This document shows positions 42,721 through 53,440 of a stretch of 64,000 bases of DNA, one piece after another; the first letter of the stretch is position 1; every line of letters starts with the position of its first letter. This DNA comes from Pterois miles (Eukaryota > Chordata > Actinopteri > Perciformes > Scorpaenidae). The position numbers and the translations under genes are program-made. Below the pieces are notes generated by a model. That model did not search any database. It saw only the letters and a program-made list of their open reading frames with translations, and was not told the DNA's origin. Location of the stretch: contig CAMQGK010000514.1 in the NCBI GenBank assembly GCA_947000775.1, forward strand, positions 2,702,001 through 2,766,000. The letters run 5' to 3'.

Positions 42721-43199
42721 CAAATAGAATTATCACCATCTTTGTCCTTTTATTGATGGAAATATAATATGAATATACTTACAACACTATCTCAGCCCAC
42801 TGATTCCTACTGAAGCCGAAACATCTGAAAACAGGTCACAAATATAGACGTTCATATTTGTAAAAGCCTCAATAATTCCCTAAGACAGCTGGGCCTTGTA
42901 GTTTTTAGCAAATGTTAGGAAATAGTGACTTTTTCGGGACTATTTTTAGTGGTGGGGAGTCAAAATGAAACTAGTGTTTACTGTAATGTGGAACATGTCA
43001 CAAAGTGCAACAGTGTGACTCACTGACTGAACAGCTTTCAAGTTATTTCAGGTTCATTATTATTAGGCCTGCCCCCTCTTAGTCAATTAGTACATTAGTA
43101 ATTAATAATCATGGTTTTGGTCTTGATCAACAACTTTGGCCAACTAGTCATTTTTTATGCTTTTTTCATGCTAAATGACTTATTTCCAACAAACTTATG

Positions 43200-43610
43200 A
43201 GCACATCTCTGGTAAACAAATTTAAAGTTGTTCTTTTGTGTGATTCTTTGAGGAGAAACTGTGTCACAGTAAATTAAATAAACTAATCGATTAGTTGACA
43301 AAATCATATGAGTGTTAGTCGACTTCTTTCGTCCAGGACAGGCCTGTTTATTGTCATGTGCACAACAATTACAGATAAGCAGCTGTCGGCAATGAAAATC
43401 TCAGACCTCAGGCTCCCTCCAACAATGCTCATTAAATATATTTAAAAGTCATGCAAGTAAAGAATGCGAATCTAAGACATAAAATAGTTCATCACATAAA
43501 ATACAGGGGTAAAATATAGCATATAAAACAATATATATGCCATGGTTTAGGCTACACAGACAATACTTGTTAATAGGATTTATTCTTTGTTGGTTTTGGT
43601 CTTTCATTCA
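43200..43610 (-). repeat. Dispersed repeat, copy 2 of a close pair
   Basis: Same word order as 42370-42720, with a longer left part ('aactaatcgattagttga'). It could be two insertions of one element or a local duplication that later diverged. Confidence 0.6.
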
Positions 43611-43894
43611 ATTCAGTTTTTTTTATTATATATTGGAATTTTAGTTCCTGTTTAAATTTTGACCAATTTGTTCTTCTTTGCATTAAAATGTTTACACTTT
43701 TATAAGTTGCTGGTGTATGATTTATTATCTTAATAATAATGAACATAAATAAAAAAGAAAATATAGAAACCAAATGCATATCTGTATGATACCATAGGAC
43801 CCCAGTACTTCCACACAGTTAGAAATGCAGCTTTTTAATTAAACACACACAAAACACAAAAACATGACCCAATAATAAAAATATAAAATACAAC

Positions 43895-44990
43895 TATCCT
43901 TGTTGATTTATTGATGGAAAATGAAAAATGCTGTAACTTTCTCTCAGCTGTAAATCAGTACAGTACAGTAGGTACTGTAAATGCTAAAAATAGGCTTGCT
44001 AGCTAATGCTAAACCACCACTCATTACCATAAAATATGAGTACAGTACACCCCAAACTTGACCTAATATTAAAAATAAAGAATATCACTATCCTTGTTCT
44101 TTTATTGACGGAAAATGAAACTGCTGTAACTTTAACTCAGTTGTAAATCAGTACAGTATAGTAGGTACTGTACAGTAGCTCAGTCTGTAGGGAGTTGGCT
44201 TGGGAACTGGAGGGTCACCGGTTCAAGTCCCAACATGGACCAAGAACTGAGTGTGAACTGGTAGTTGGAGAGGTGCCAGTTTACCTCTTGGGCACTGCCG
44301 AGGTGCCCTGACCAAGGCACCAAACCCCCAACTGCTCGGGGCGCTTGTCAGGAGCAGCCCCATCACTCTGACATCTCTCCATTGTTGCATGTTTGTGCAT
44401 GTGTGTGTTTGGGTCTGCATGTACCGTGTATACGTTAACAACAGAGTGAAAAATTTGAATTTCTATCCTTGTGGGACTAATAAAGGACTATCTTCTTCTT
44501 CTTCTTCATACTAAATATAGGCTAGGTAGCTAACGCTAAACCACCTCTCATTACCATAAAATATGAGTACAGTACACCCCCAATACGACTTAATAATAGA
44601 AATATAAAATACAACTGTCCTTGTTGATTTATTGACGGAAAATGAAACTGCTGTAACTTTGACTCAGTTGTAAATCAGTATAGTACAGTAGGTACTGTAC
44701 ATACTAAATATAGGCTAGGTAGCTAACGCTAAACCACCACTCAACACCACTGTACAGTACACCACTGTACTGTATTATTGGGTCATGTTGGCATGACCCA
44801 ATAATAAAAATAAATAATACCACCATCCTTTTTATTGATGGAAAATGACACTGCTGTAACTTTGACTCAGTTGTAAATCAAGGGCTAGCTCAGTACAGTA
44901 AAGCAGGTACTGTACATGCTAAATATAGGATAGCTAAGTAGACCACCACTGGAGTCCTCCTCATAAAATCTGGGTACAGGACACCCCGAA
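43895..44990. repeat. Tandem repeat of about 190 bp, roughly 5 units, one split by a SINE
   Basis: Each unit contains 'tttattgatggaaaatgaa', 'gctgtaactttgactcag', 'gtacagtaggtactgta', 'gctaaaccaccactca' and 'gagtacagtacacccc'. Units start near 43900, 44090, 44620, 44825 and later. The second is interrupted by the SINE at 44174-44507. It lies in the ogdhl 5' intron. Confidence 0.8.
44174..44507 (+). mobile_element. tRNA-derived SINE, family A, copy 2 (precise insertion)
   Basis: Head 'agtagctcagtctgtaggga', B box 'ccggttcaagtccc' at about 44218-44231, body as in 2495-2841, tail 'ggactaataaaggactatct' plus (TTC)n. The flanks 'ggtactgtac' and 'atactaaatatagg' are contiguous in the neighbouring tandem unit at about 44693-44712, so the insertion borders are visible to the base. 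Confidence 0.9.
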
Positions 44991-45159
44991 CCCGAGCCAA
45001 CCCCCCTACAGACACACAGTGGTTCCCCGGGGACTAACCTAAACCCTTAAACTTCACTTTGACTTATGGGGGTTGAATTTAACCGTGAAATGTAAAGATT
45101 TTGTCCCGCAACAGCTGTATGTCCCCACAACATTAGTACCATCAGTCACACTCAAACAC

Positions 45160-45540
45160 CACCCGCTCCGCGCTCGAGCGCACTCAAACTGTTTAAAACA
45201 CCGTAGCGTCTCGCGCAGGTCCCCCACGCGGCTTCCGGTCAGTTAATGTTAATATTTCTCTCCTCCGCGCCGTTTAGCTCAAACTTTTACGTTTAACTTT
45301 TCGAGTTCGTTACCTGTTTTCGGTTCCTGGCGCTCCGCGTGTGTTTTCTCTCCGCCGCCTCCCGGTGCTGTGAGCGGGACTGAACCGCGCTGTGTCCGGA
45401 GCGCGAGCAGGACGCGGTGGCGTAAACTCACTGCAGCGGGACTGACGGAGCCGAGCGGGGTCGCGCGCTCGGCTCTGTCTAATCACCCGCGTGCTGATAC
45501 GCGTCACAGCGGCCGGTGACGTCACTCACAACTGGCACGG
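45160..45540 (-). promoter_or_regulatory. ogdhl: CpG-rich promoter of ogdhl with CRE and ETS motif
   Basis: An abrupt GC- and CpG-rich island in otherwise AT-rich DNA lies about 3 kb upstream of the coding start. A perfect palindromic CRE, TGACGTCA, is at 45517-45524. An ETS/GABP-type ACCGGAAGC is at 45239-45231 (minus). A donor (CAG|GTAACG) at 45314/45313 marks the end of a probable untranslated exon 1 between. Transcription toward lower coordinates fits ogdhl. CREB and GABP control is inferred from motifs. Confidence 0.7.
45314..45460 (-). other. ogdhl: Putative untranslated exon 1 of ogdhl
   Basis: The 3' border is the donor CAGGTAACG at 45314/45313, and the next usable acceptor is at 42125. 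The 5' border is unknown and was set within the CpG island. GC-rich sequence with 'ccgggaggcggcggagag' is typical of a vertebrate 5' UTR. Confidence 0.45.
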
Positions 45541-45734
45541 GCTGCGAGTGGAAGCGTGTAATAAAAATAAATAAACAAATAAAAATAACAAAATTAAACT
45601 ACATAAACTAAAAAAGGTAACACTTTATTTTATACAAAATTATTTTAAACATGTTATATTTATTCTATGTAGCTTTTCTAACGCATTGTCATTGGCTCTA
45701 AGAAGAGATAAGTTCATTTCTAAGTGTTTATCAA

Positions 45735-45736
<2 letters not shown>

Positions 45737-45790
<54 letters not shown>
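45737..45790. repeat. (TA)n microsatellite
   Basis: About 27 TA units with no interruption, about 200 bp upstream of the ogdhl CpG island. Confidence 0.97.
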
Positions 45791-45799
<9 letters not shown>

Positions 45800-48700
45800 A
45801 AAACTATAATTTATAAAATATAATAAAAACGTATATACAAATTCTATTTATATGTATTATAATTTGTATTATAAAAATAATATATATAATAAATATTTTG
45901 TATTTATTATTTTTTAAAGCATTTTGACCTGCATTTTGTATATCAAATGTGCTATATAAATAAAGTTTCTATTATTTATTATTATTATTATTAGTAGTAG
46001 TAGTAGTAGCAGTAATAGTAGTAGTATTAATAATGATAATAATTCCATAATAAAAACATATTAAAATGTTTTACAAAATAATAAATAAAAGAGCAGACAA
46101 AACAAAGAGGAGAGGAGTAAATAATATACAGTGTATTATTGATTATATTATACAGTTTTATATTAAATCATATTTATCACAAAGTATTTATTTATATTAT
46201 TTTTATCTCCCTTGACAAGTAAAAGTGTAGTAAAAGTAATATAATTTCCTTTGAAGTAAACTAAAAATATATAATTGGCATAAGTTACAATATGGAATAT
46301 ATTGAACTAAAATGCTTATTTACTTGTATTTCAGTCAAGTACCTCTCAGTAACTCAGTGCACTACTGTCATACTGAGTGTACTTTATTCTGATAAAGAGA
46401 AACTACTGTACCTCCACATGCTGCAGGCTCCTACTGTCATGTTAATGTGTGCTAATGTAATGAGCTTTTGGGCAACACCAGCTCTTCTGGTGATGCTAAT
46501 GAAGTTTTTGTGCTACTCCAGACAGACAGAGACAGGAGACAGGAGCCACATTAGCATCATCAGTCGTATTCAGATTGACCTTTGACCCATCGAGTCTCTG
46601 AGTTTACATCTGTGAGCAGCAGCTGGGAGTCGACGGACTATTCACATCCCTTACTGAGAGGAAAGCAGCAACAGCATATCATTAATACTTCTTTTACAAG
46701 AAAAAAAAGTCCTGCATTTCAATTAAGTGAAAATAGATTCAGATTTACTTAAAGATGCCTCGTGGAGTTTTCATCTAAACAAACATTTACCAAAACCCCG
46801 CAGGTTTATCCTTGAGGTTCGTCTTCTTCTTTCTTCTTCTTCGTCTTGTCAACATGAAACTGGGATCATTTATACTTTTTAACATAAATTTACATTTGCT
46901 TAAATGGTGTTTTTCATAGTTTCCTACAAAGTTTACATAGTTTATAGTGAGAAAGTAAAACTGATAATAAATTGGAAAAACTAAACCGCAGATTTACTCA
47001 AAATATTGAGATACTAAATTGAAGTTATGAGTAAGTAAGTAAAGTTATCAGGAAGACTTTATTCTCCGGGTTAGATTTAGGAACAGACTGTGGTTTGGGT
47101 TAAAATAACACCGGATGTGCCTTAACTTAAGTATCAAAGTTACATTGCAAAAACTGCTTCATTTGGTTTAGGAAAAGATTGCGGTGTATAAGTATTTATC
47201 AACAACTATAACAGGTATATAAAAAAATGTGTTTATTAGTCACAGCATAATACAGTTAGTTATAAACATATAACTTAATATTTTATATTGTAATAGAAAT
47301 ATTAAATTTGGTCAGTGTTATTTTATTATGATTCTTCTTCTTCTTCTTCTTATTATTATTTTTATTATTATTATCAGTTGTCATGTCAAAAAGATTTCAT
47401 AATAAAAATATCTAATAATAATTAATCTATATATTTTTTAAATAATAAAAATGCATAAACACATTCTATATATATATATATTCTAATTCAACTAATTATA
47501 TTAATATTATTATATATAATAATAATCAGAATTTTGTAATGTGTTATTTTGTAAAACATTTTGATCTGCATTTTGCCTATCAACATTATGTATACTATAT
47601 ACTTTTTAGTAATTATGTATACATTCCTGTCTACACCTCTGTGTACGTTTATTACTTCTCATCATGCATATAAATACTACATCCTGTTTACATTCAGTTT
47701 TCCCATCTGAAATACTGTCATCATCAAAATAAGTTTACATTACTATTATATTTACTTGTGCTTATATTTATTTTAACTGTTCTATTTTATGCCTGAATAT
47801 CATTTTGCTTTTACTTTTACATGTGTCATTTCCCCTTTTATAGTATATGCATGTATTTAAAGATTTTCATTGCCAATGGCTGTTTCAGTGGAACTGACAA
47901 ATGACAAATGAAGAACTTCGCTCACATATACATTAATGTTACTGTAAATGTGATTATTTCTGCCTTATCCCCTGGACTCTGTTAAGGTAAAACATGATTT
48001 GTCACCTGTTGTACTTTGACAGCAGCGGGTACATTTATACGCTCTGGTTCAGTGCCAGATGTGCTTCATTCATTCATTCATGTCACTGGCCAGAACAGAA
48101 CAGAGCAATAAACACAGACCTTTGTACCGAGCCTCTGATTATGTAAAGAGCAAGTTAATGAACTTCCCATCCTGACAATCTAAACATCCCTATCAGACCT
48201 GTGGTACTTTTACTTACTAAAAACAATCAGATTGCTGCCGCTAAGTAGTGGAGTAGAAGTATTATGTGGCATAACTTACTTTCCACCACTGTCCCTTCAT
48301 TGAATCAATGACCTTCATTGACTTTGTGAGCAGCGTCTCCTCCCTGAGGTTGACCTCTGCCTTCTTAGCTGACTGGATTACAGTAATTAACCAGTGAAAT
48401 CACCACACAGATGGAAGCAACCAATCAAACAGATCATCGTGTTCTCTGCCACCGTTTGAGTCCAGATAAGAGAGAGAGAGAGAGGAGTGATGCGCTCTGC
48501 ATTGTCATTTTATTAGTTCACACACTGATTACATCTGAGCACAGTTTAATATTGATAAGACTTGGAATGCACACCATCATTATCAGTATAATAAATTTCA
48601 AAAAGAAACCAGAGAAGCTTTATTTTACATACAGTAGCGTTCGGTTACTGTCACTCAGTCGTCTCCTGAACGGAAAAGAAAATAAACCATACGAGGCTCT

Positions 48701-50429
48701 TCTGAAGCAGCTGTCTGAGTGGTATCACACCTGGCCGCATACTGACAAATGCAGAAGGGTAAATGACCCTAACGTGACCAGCAATCCCATTAAAGCACTG
48801 ATGGCTCCCAGGGTTTAGACCGGACAGGAAGGCGGACGGTTACTTTTTGGTTTTATATGGTTTCATGGTACAAATGGTGACACCAAAAACCTGCAGGTCT
48901 GTTAATGTGACTAAAACACAGGATCCAGTGTGAGTTAGATTTGCAGTATTTCACCTTTGTTTTGGCTCCTTTTTTAATGTGCAAAAGAGATAAACTGCAA
49001 ATTACATTTAACTGCAAAAATCAGTCCTGAGCATACAGGCAGCATTAACGCCACTAATGTCTTTGACACAAAAACACAACTTTTAAATTTTAGGTCGTAG
49101 CGGGTGTTTTATTCATGTTTATGCTGAAGTCAGAACCTGTGAGGGTTTCTGGACAATATGTCAGTGTTTTGTGTTGTTAATTGATTTCCAATAATAAATA
49201 CATACATAAGTTGCCTAAAGCAGCATATTTTCCCACTCCCATGTTAAGTATTAAATACTTGACAAATCTCCCTTTAAGGTACATTTTGAACAGATAGAAA
49301 TAAATATTTTAATTGATAGACAGCCCTAATGAATAAAACTTATTTCACTTCTCAAAACTGTTTTTTTTTTTTTAAGTTTTATTAATGTTAGCCCTTTATT
49401 ATCTCTATCTGCTTTTATTATTGGACATTTTGTTCTGTTTTATTCCCTGTTCTGTTCTTTTGCACGCTGAAAATTGAGTCAAAGTGATACGTAAAATACT
49501 GAAAATGCTGTTAGAGCCTAAACTGACTGCCTGTGGTAGTTTATCTTTGTCTTTCTGACACTCTGATCAGATCAGATTGGTATTTTGAACCCTGTAGCTG
49601 ATGACAGATTTAGATTAATTCCCAGTTATTAGACGTTGGCGCCCTCTCGAGGAGAGGTTGGAGCGCCACCACCAAGCTGGAGGAAAGGTTTCTGCTGGTT
49701 TTGACCCCTCTTAACCCATCGGTAAAACATTACGTAACACTTTATAATAAGCATATTTAGAAATGGTAAATTGATAGTTAATTTAACTTAGTTAATAGTT
49801 ATTTAATTTTTTTAGTATTGCTCTAATTTTTGTTATGTTATAATTAGTTGGTGTAATATGAAATACTTAAATTATATATTGTATCATAGCTGATAAGAGA
49901 TGATTACAATTACACTCTGATTATACTGGTAAACTATTTATTATCAGTTTGTTGTTACACACATTTTATATATTAGTATATTAATGATACCGAATTATTT
50001 TAAACCTTTAAGAAACTGTTTGTAAAACATTTATAAACATTGCATAGATAACCGATCATTAACCATTAAGTAATAACTATCTACCTAAATAATGTTTATA
50101 GACGCTTTACAAACATTTAACACAGTGTTATAATCATCAGTTGCTACTTTATCAATTATCAGTGTTATCAGTAGCACCTTTAAAAACTATTTAGATCTTT
50201 ATTTTGGGTGTTTGGATGTCAGTATGTCCCTGATACCAATGTATTGATTAGCTTTCAAAAATGCATTTAAAATGTGTGTTTTCTTGCAGCTCCATCGCAC
50301 AGCATTTCTTGAAATAGTCACAATATTTAATGCTCTGATTTGTGTACATAGACATGAATTTCATGTTGTTTTCATGATGGTCTGCATGAAACCGGTTGGG
50401 ATATAAGTTTAGAGAGCAGCGAACACAGC

Positions 50430-51310
50430 GTAGGAAGGACTTCAGGCTGGATGGGTTAGCTGGGTTTTAACACCAACCGTGATATTTTCCTAAACCTAAC
50501 TAAGTAGTTCTTGTCATGCAATTTTTGTACTTCAGTTACGCCACTTCCAGAGTTACTTTAAGCCAAACTGCAATGTTTTCCAAAACCTAAAGAAGTAGTT
50601 TTTGCCTTGCAACGTCCATACTCAAGTTACGCCACTTCTGGTTTTATTTTTACACAAACTGCAATCTTTTCCGAAAGCTAGCTAAGTAGTTTTTGTCATG
50701 TAATTTCCATACTTAAGTTACGTCACTTACACTGTTATTTTAATGCAAACCACAATAATTTCCTAAACCTAAGTATTTTTTGTTACGTAACTTCTGTACT
50801 TAAGTTACACCACTTCTGGTGTTATTTTAACACAAACTGCAATTTTTTCCTCAACTTAACTCAGTATTTTTTGTCACAGAAATTCCATATTTAAGTTACA
50901 CTACTTCTGGTTTTATTTTAACAGAATTTTTTTTTTCCTTGGACCAGATTAAGTACTTTTTGCCACATTACTTCCATACTTAAGTTATGCCTCAAGTCTT
51001 TCCCTGAAGACTTGAGGCATAAGTAGTTTTTGTCATGAAATTTCCATACTTAAGTTACGGCACTTCCAGTGTTATTTCAATCCGAACTGCAATCTTTTAT
51101 TAAACCTAACAAAGAAGTGTTTGCCACCTAACTTCCATATTTATGTTATGGCACTTCTGGTGTTATTTTAACCCAAATGGTGATCTGTTCCTAAACCTAG
51201 CTAAGTAGTTTTTGTCACGTAACTTCTGTAGTTAACTTACAGTACTTCTGATGATAGTTTAACCCAAACCGCGATGTTTTTGTAAACATAACTCAGTAGT
51301 TTGTTGCATA
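50430..51310. repeat. 91-bp degenerate tandem repeat, about 9 units
   Basis: Each unit has 'cctaaacctaactaagtag', 'tttttgtcatg', 'ccatacttaagttacg' and 'cacttctggtgttatttt'. Unit spacing is near 91 bp (about 50489, 50580, 50671 and on). A single reversed unit lies at about 47050-47170, and a partial resemblance appears near 63250-63300, so the unit is also dispersed. Confidence 0.85.
50985..51022. repeat. Perfect 16-bp inverted repeat with 6-nt loop
   Basis: Arms TTATGCCTCAAGTCTT (50985-51000) and AAGACTTGAGGCATAA (51007-51022) are separated by TCCCTG. The right arm then rejoins the normal 91-bp repeat text (AGTAGTTTTTGTCATG), so a small inverted copy was created inside the array. Confidence 0.9.
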
Positions 51311-52259
51311 ATCCTAGCCAAGTTGATCTATTCCTAAAAAGGTCACAAAAAGGGAAATTTGTGTCAATGCATTCAAATCAAATAGATTAAATTTCATGAC
51401 TATTTCACCAACGGTGAGACTGTTGGAAGTTTGAAGCAACAAGCTGCATTTTAAAAAGCAGCAAATTATTTAAATTAAGATTCTGGTGTGAAATCTGAAT
51501 TGTGACGTTTTCCTTCGTCTGGTCTGCTCTAAAAGTGATTCAGGATTTTTTGTCTTTTCAGTGATTTCTTTAAAAGGCATATTCTGTCATGATCCTCACC
51601 AGCATCTTCATATACTACACTGTCTATTTTAACACAAAAATAGTTTATGCACTTACAAAGCCCAGAAAATAGAGGCAATAGATTATAGCTCACCAGCAGC
51701 TCAGTCCAAAAAAGAGAAAAATTAACAAAATGCACGATAACACCCAACTTACCAATGTTATTAACTTGGAATATCATGCAATTAAATACCATCTACAGCA
51801 TAATTGTAGTCAAGTCACCACGATGAAACTGTAAATTTACATAAATACTATAATTTCAACCGTTGTCATAATTTCAGTAGTTAGCTTGCAATAATTAACA
51901 GTAACATGTTAGCATGCTGCATGGGTTTCACGGTCTCACAGAGCGGCTCGGAGGGTCCGGTCGGCACACGGAGGCGTCGGTTCAGGGTCAACTACACTCC
52001 TGACAAAGAAAAAAGCTCCACTGAATAACGAAACAAAAGGGATAATTAAATACACCCACCGGTCTCCCTCTGCGAGACACGTTTGTTCATTTCACACAAG
52101 CAGCCTTAGTCGTGCAGAAAAACAGCCACTGGTAATAAGAACACAGGTAGGAGTCATGCTCGTCATAAAAAAACAAGAAGAAAGGTTTAAAATGATTAAT
52201 AAATATACTGTACAGTTGAAAGAGCACAACAATAGACTGCAGCCATAGTAATACTATAA

Positions 52260-52653
52260 GTTAAGTAACAATAATTTATGAGGAGAAGGAAAAAGGTGAC
52301 GAAGGATGAAGGAGAGGCGTTGTCCAGGTATGATGCTGCAGCAACTCCCAGCCACGAACTGAAGACAAGACGCAGGCGAAAGAGTTTTCCTTTTTTTTGG
52401 CTGATATGCCCTCTGCTGTAGAGTAGGGTTAATGATGGGAGGGTCGGTGTTACTGTTTGTTGTTGGTAGAGAGGCAGAGAGAGACGGACGAGGTGGGTGG
52501 GCAGAGTGCAGGAAGACGACCACAATCCCAAAAATCAGACTCTTCACACTCCGTTAAGCCGCCCTCCACCTCCATCCACCTGCACCTCTCTCTCAGATCA
52601 TCCACTTCTTCCTTGTCTGCTCCTCTCAGCCTCCTCGTCAGACTCGTATACCT
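52260..52653 (-). other. camk2g: Possible 3' UTR exon of camk2g
   Basis: On the minus strand an acceptor TTTCTTTAG precedes 52653, and a purine-rich non-repetitive stretch of about 400 bp follows. The last coding exon has a donor-like AG|GTACAA just after its stop (near 53203), so a spliced 3' UTR is possible. No clear AATAAA was found. The minus ORFs at 52196-52547 have no similarity. Confidence 0.3.
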
Positions 52654-53204
52654 CTAAAGAAAGGTAATATTCAGTTTACCTGCAAGCAGCGAATTTAAAC
52701 TAGGGCTGTCAATCAATTCAAATATTTAATCGGGATTAATCACACATTTTGTATGTTCTACATGAACCTTAAAGGAAAATTTCTCATACTGTAATATTGT
52801 GTCTAATCAACACTAAAGTGGCCAAACATTATTTTGAAGCCTTGATGACCATCATGAGCATAAGAAATGCTCCACTGATCAGTTTCCTCATTTAACATTA
52901 GAGTCTGTTTAACTCGGGACTTATTTAGCTCCTATTAGCGCCATAGAAACAGAGACATTATACCTGGCCTAACAAAAACAAACTAAAACTACTATAAAAC
53001 CTTCTGAAGTAAAATAAACCACACCAGCACCATAAAACTTACTTCCATTTTTGTACGTATTAAATAAATGATAATGACAGCATGTTAATCAGTGAGATTT
53101 AGGGGTGCCGGTAGGGGACTTTGTCACATTCGAGCCAGGCTAGCTGTTTCCCTCTGTTTCCAGTCTTTATGCTAAGCTAAGCTAAGTCCAGGTGTATTTG
53201 TACC

Positions 53205-53440
53205 TCATCCCTGCAGCGGGGCAGCAGGAGCTCCTGAGCAGTGGAAGTGGACGTTCTGCCACCGGCTGTCCCTGCGGTGCCATACTCTGGTCTCCTCTGA
53301 TTGGCTGGAGCGGGGGTGGCCCTGCCCGTCCACGAACTGCGTCAGGCGGATATAGGCGATGCAGGCGGCCTCGTCCCCGATCATGTGCACGTGGGGGTTG
53401 AGGATGGTGGTGTGGATAGGTTTGCTGTTCTTGGAGAGGA
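53205..53440 (-). CDS. camk2g: camk2g last coding exon
   Basis: Encodes LSKNSKPIHTTILNPHVH through SEETRVWHRRD to GAPAAPLQG and TGA, the C-terminal half of the association domain. It has one extra Gly after the usual final Gln. The acceptor is CCCGTCAG at 53441. Confidence 0.93.

Larger units (their letters stand above)
45541..52190. other. AT-rich intergenic region between ogdhl promoter and camk2g 3' end
   Basis: No exon was recognised. It contains a (TA)n microsatellite at 45737-45790, ATT/AGT trinucleotide runs at about 45970-46030, and the 'aagtaaaagtactg' repeat at 46250-46450. A single reversed unit of the 91-bp repeat lies at about 47050-47170, an end of the TAGGGCTGTC element at 49225-49330, and a 91-bp tandem array at 50430-51310. 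The ORFs at 46292-46585 and 48411-48818 have no recognised similarity. Confidence 0.6.

Noticed and set aside
48411..48818. 135-aa plus-strand ORF in the intergenic region
   Set aside because: No recognisable domain, no splice or promoter context, and interrupted by low-complexity stretches; considered chance.
52196..52547. Two minus-strand ORFs of 97-111 aa just downstream of camk2g
   Set aside because: No similarity to known proteins; composition fits 3' UTR. Kept only as a possible 3' UTR exon.
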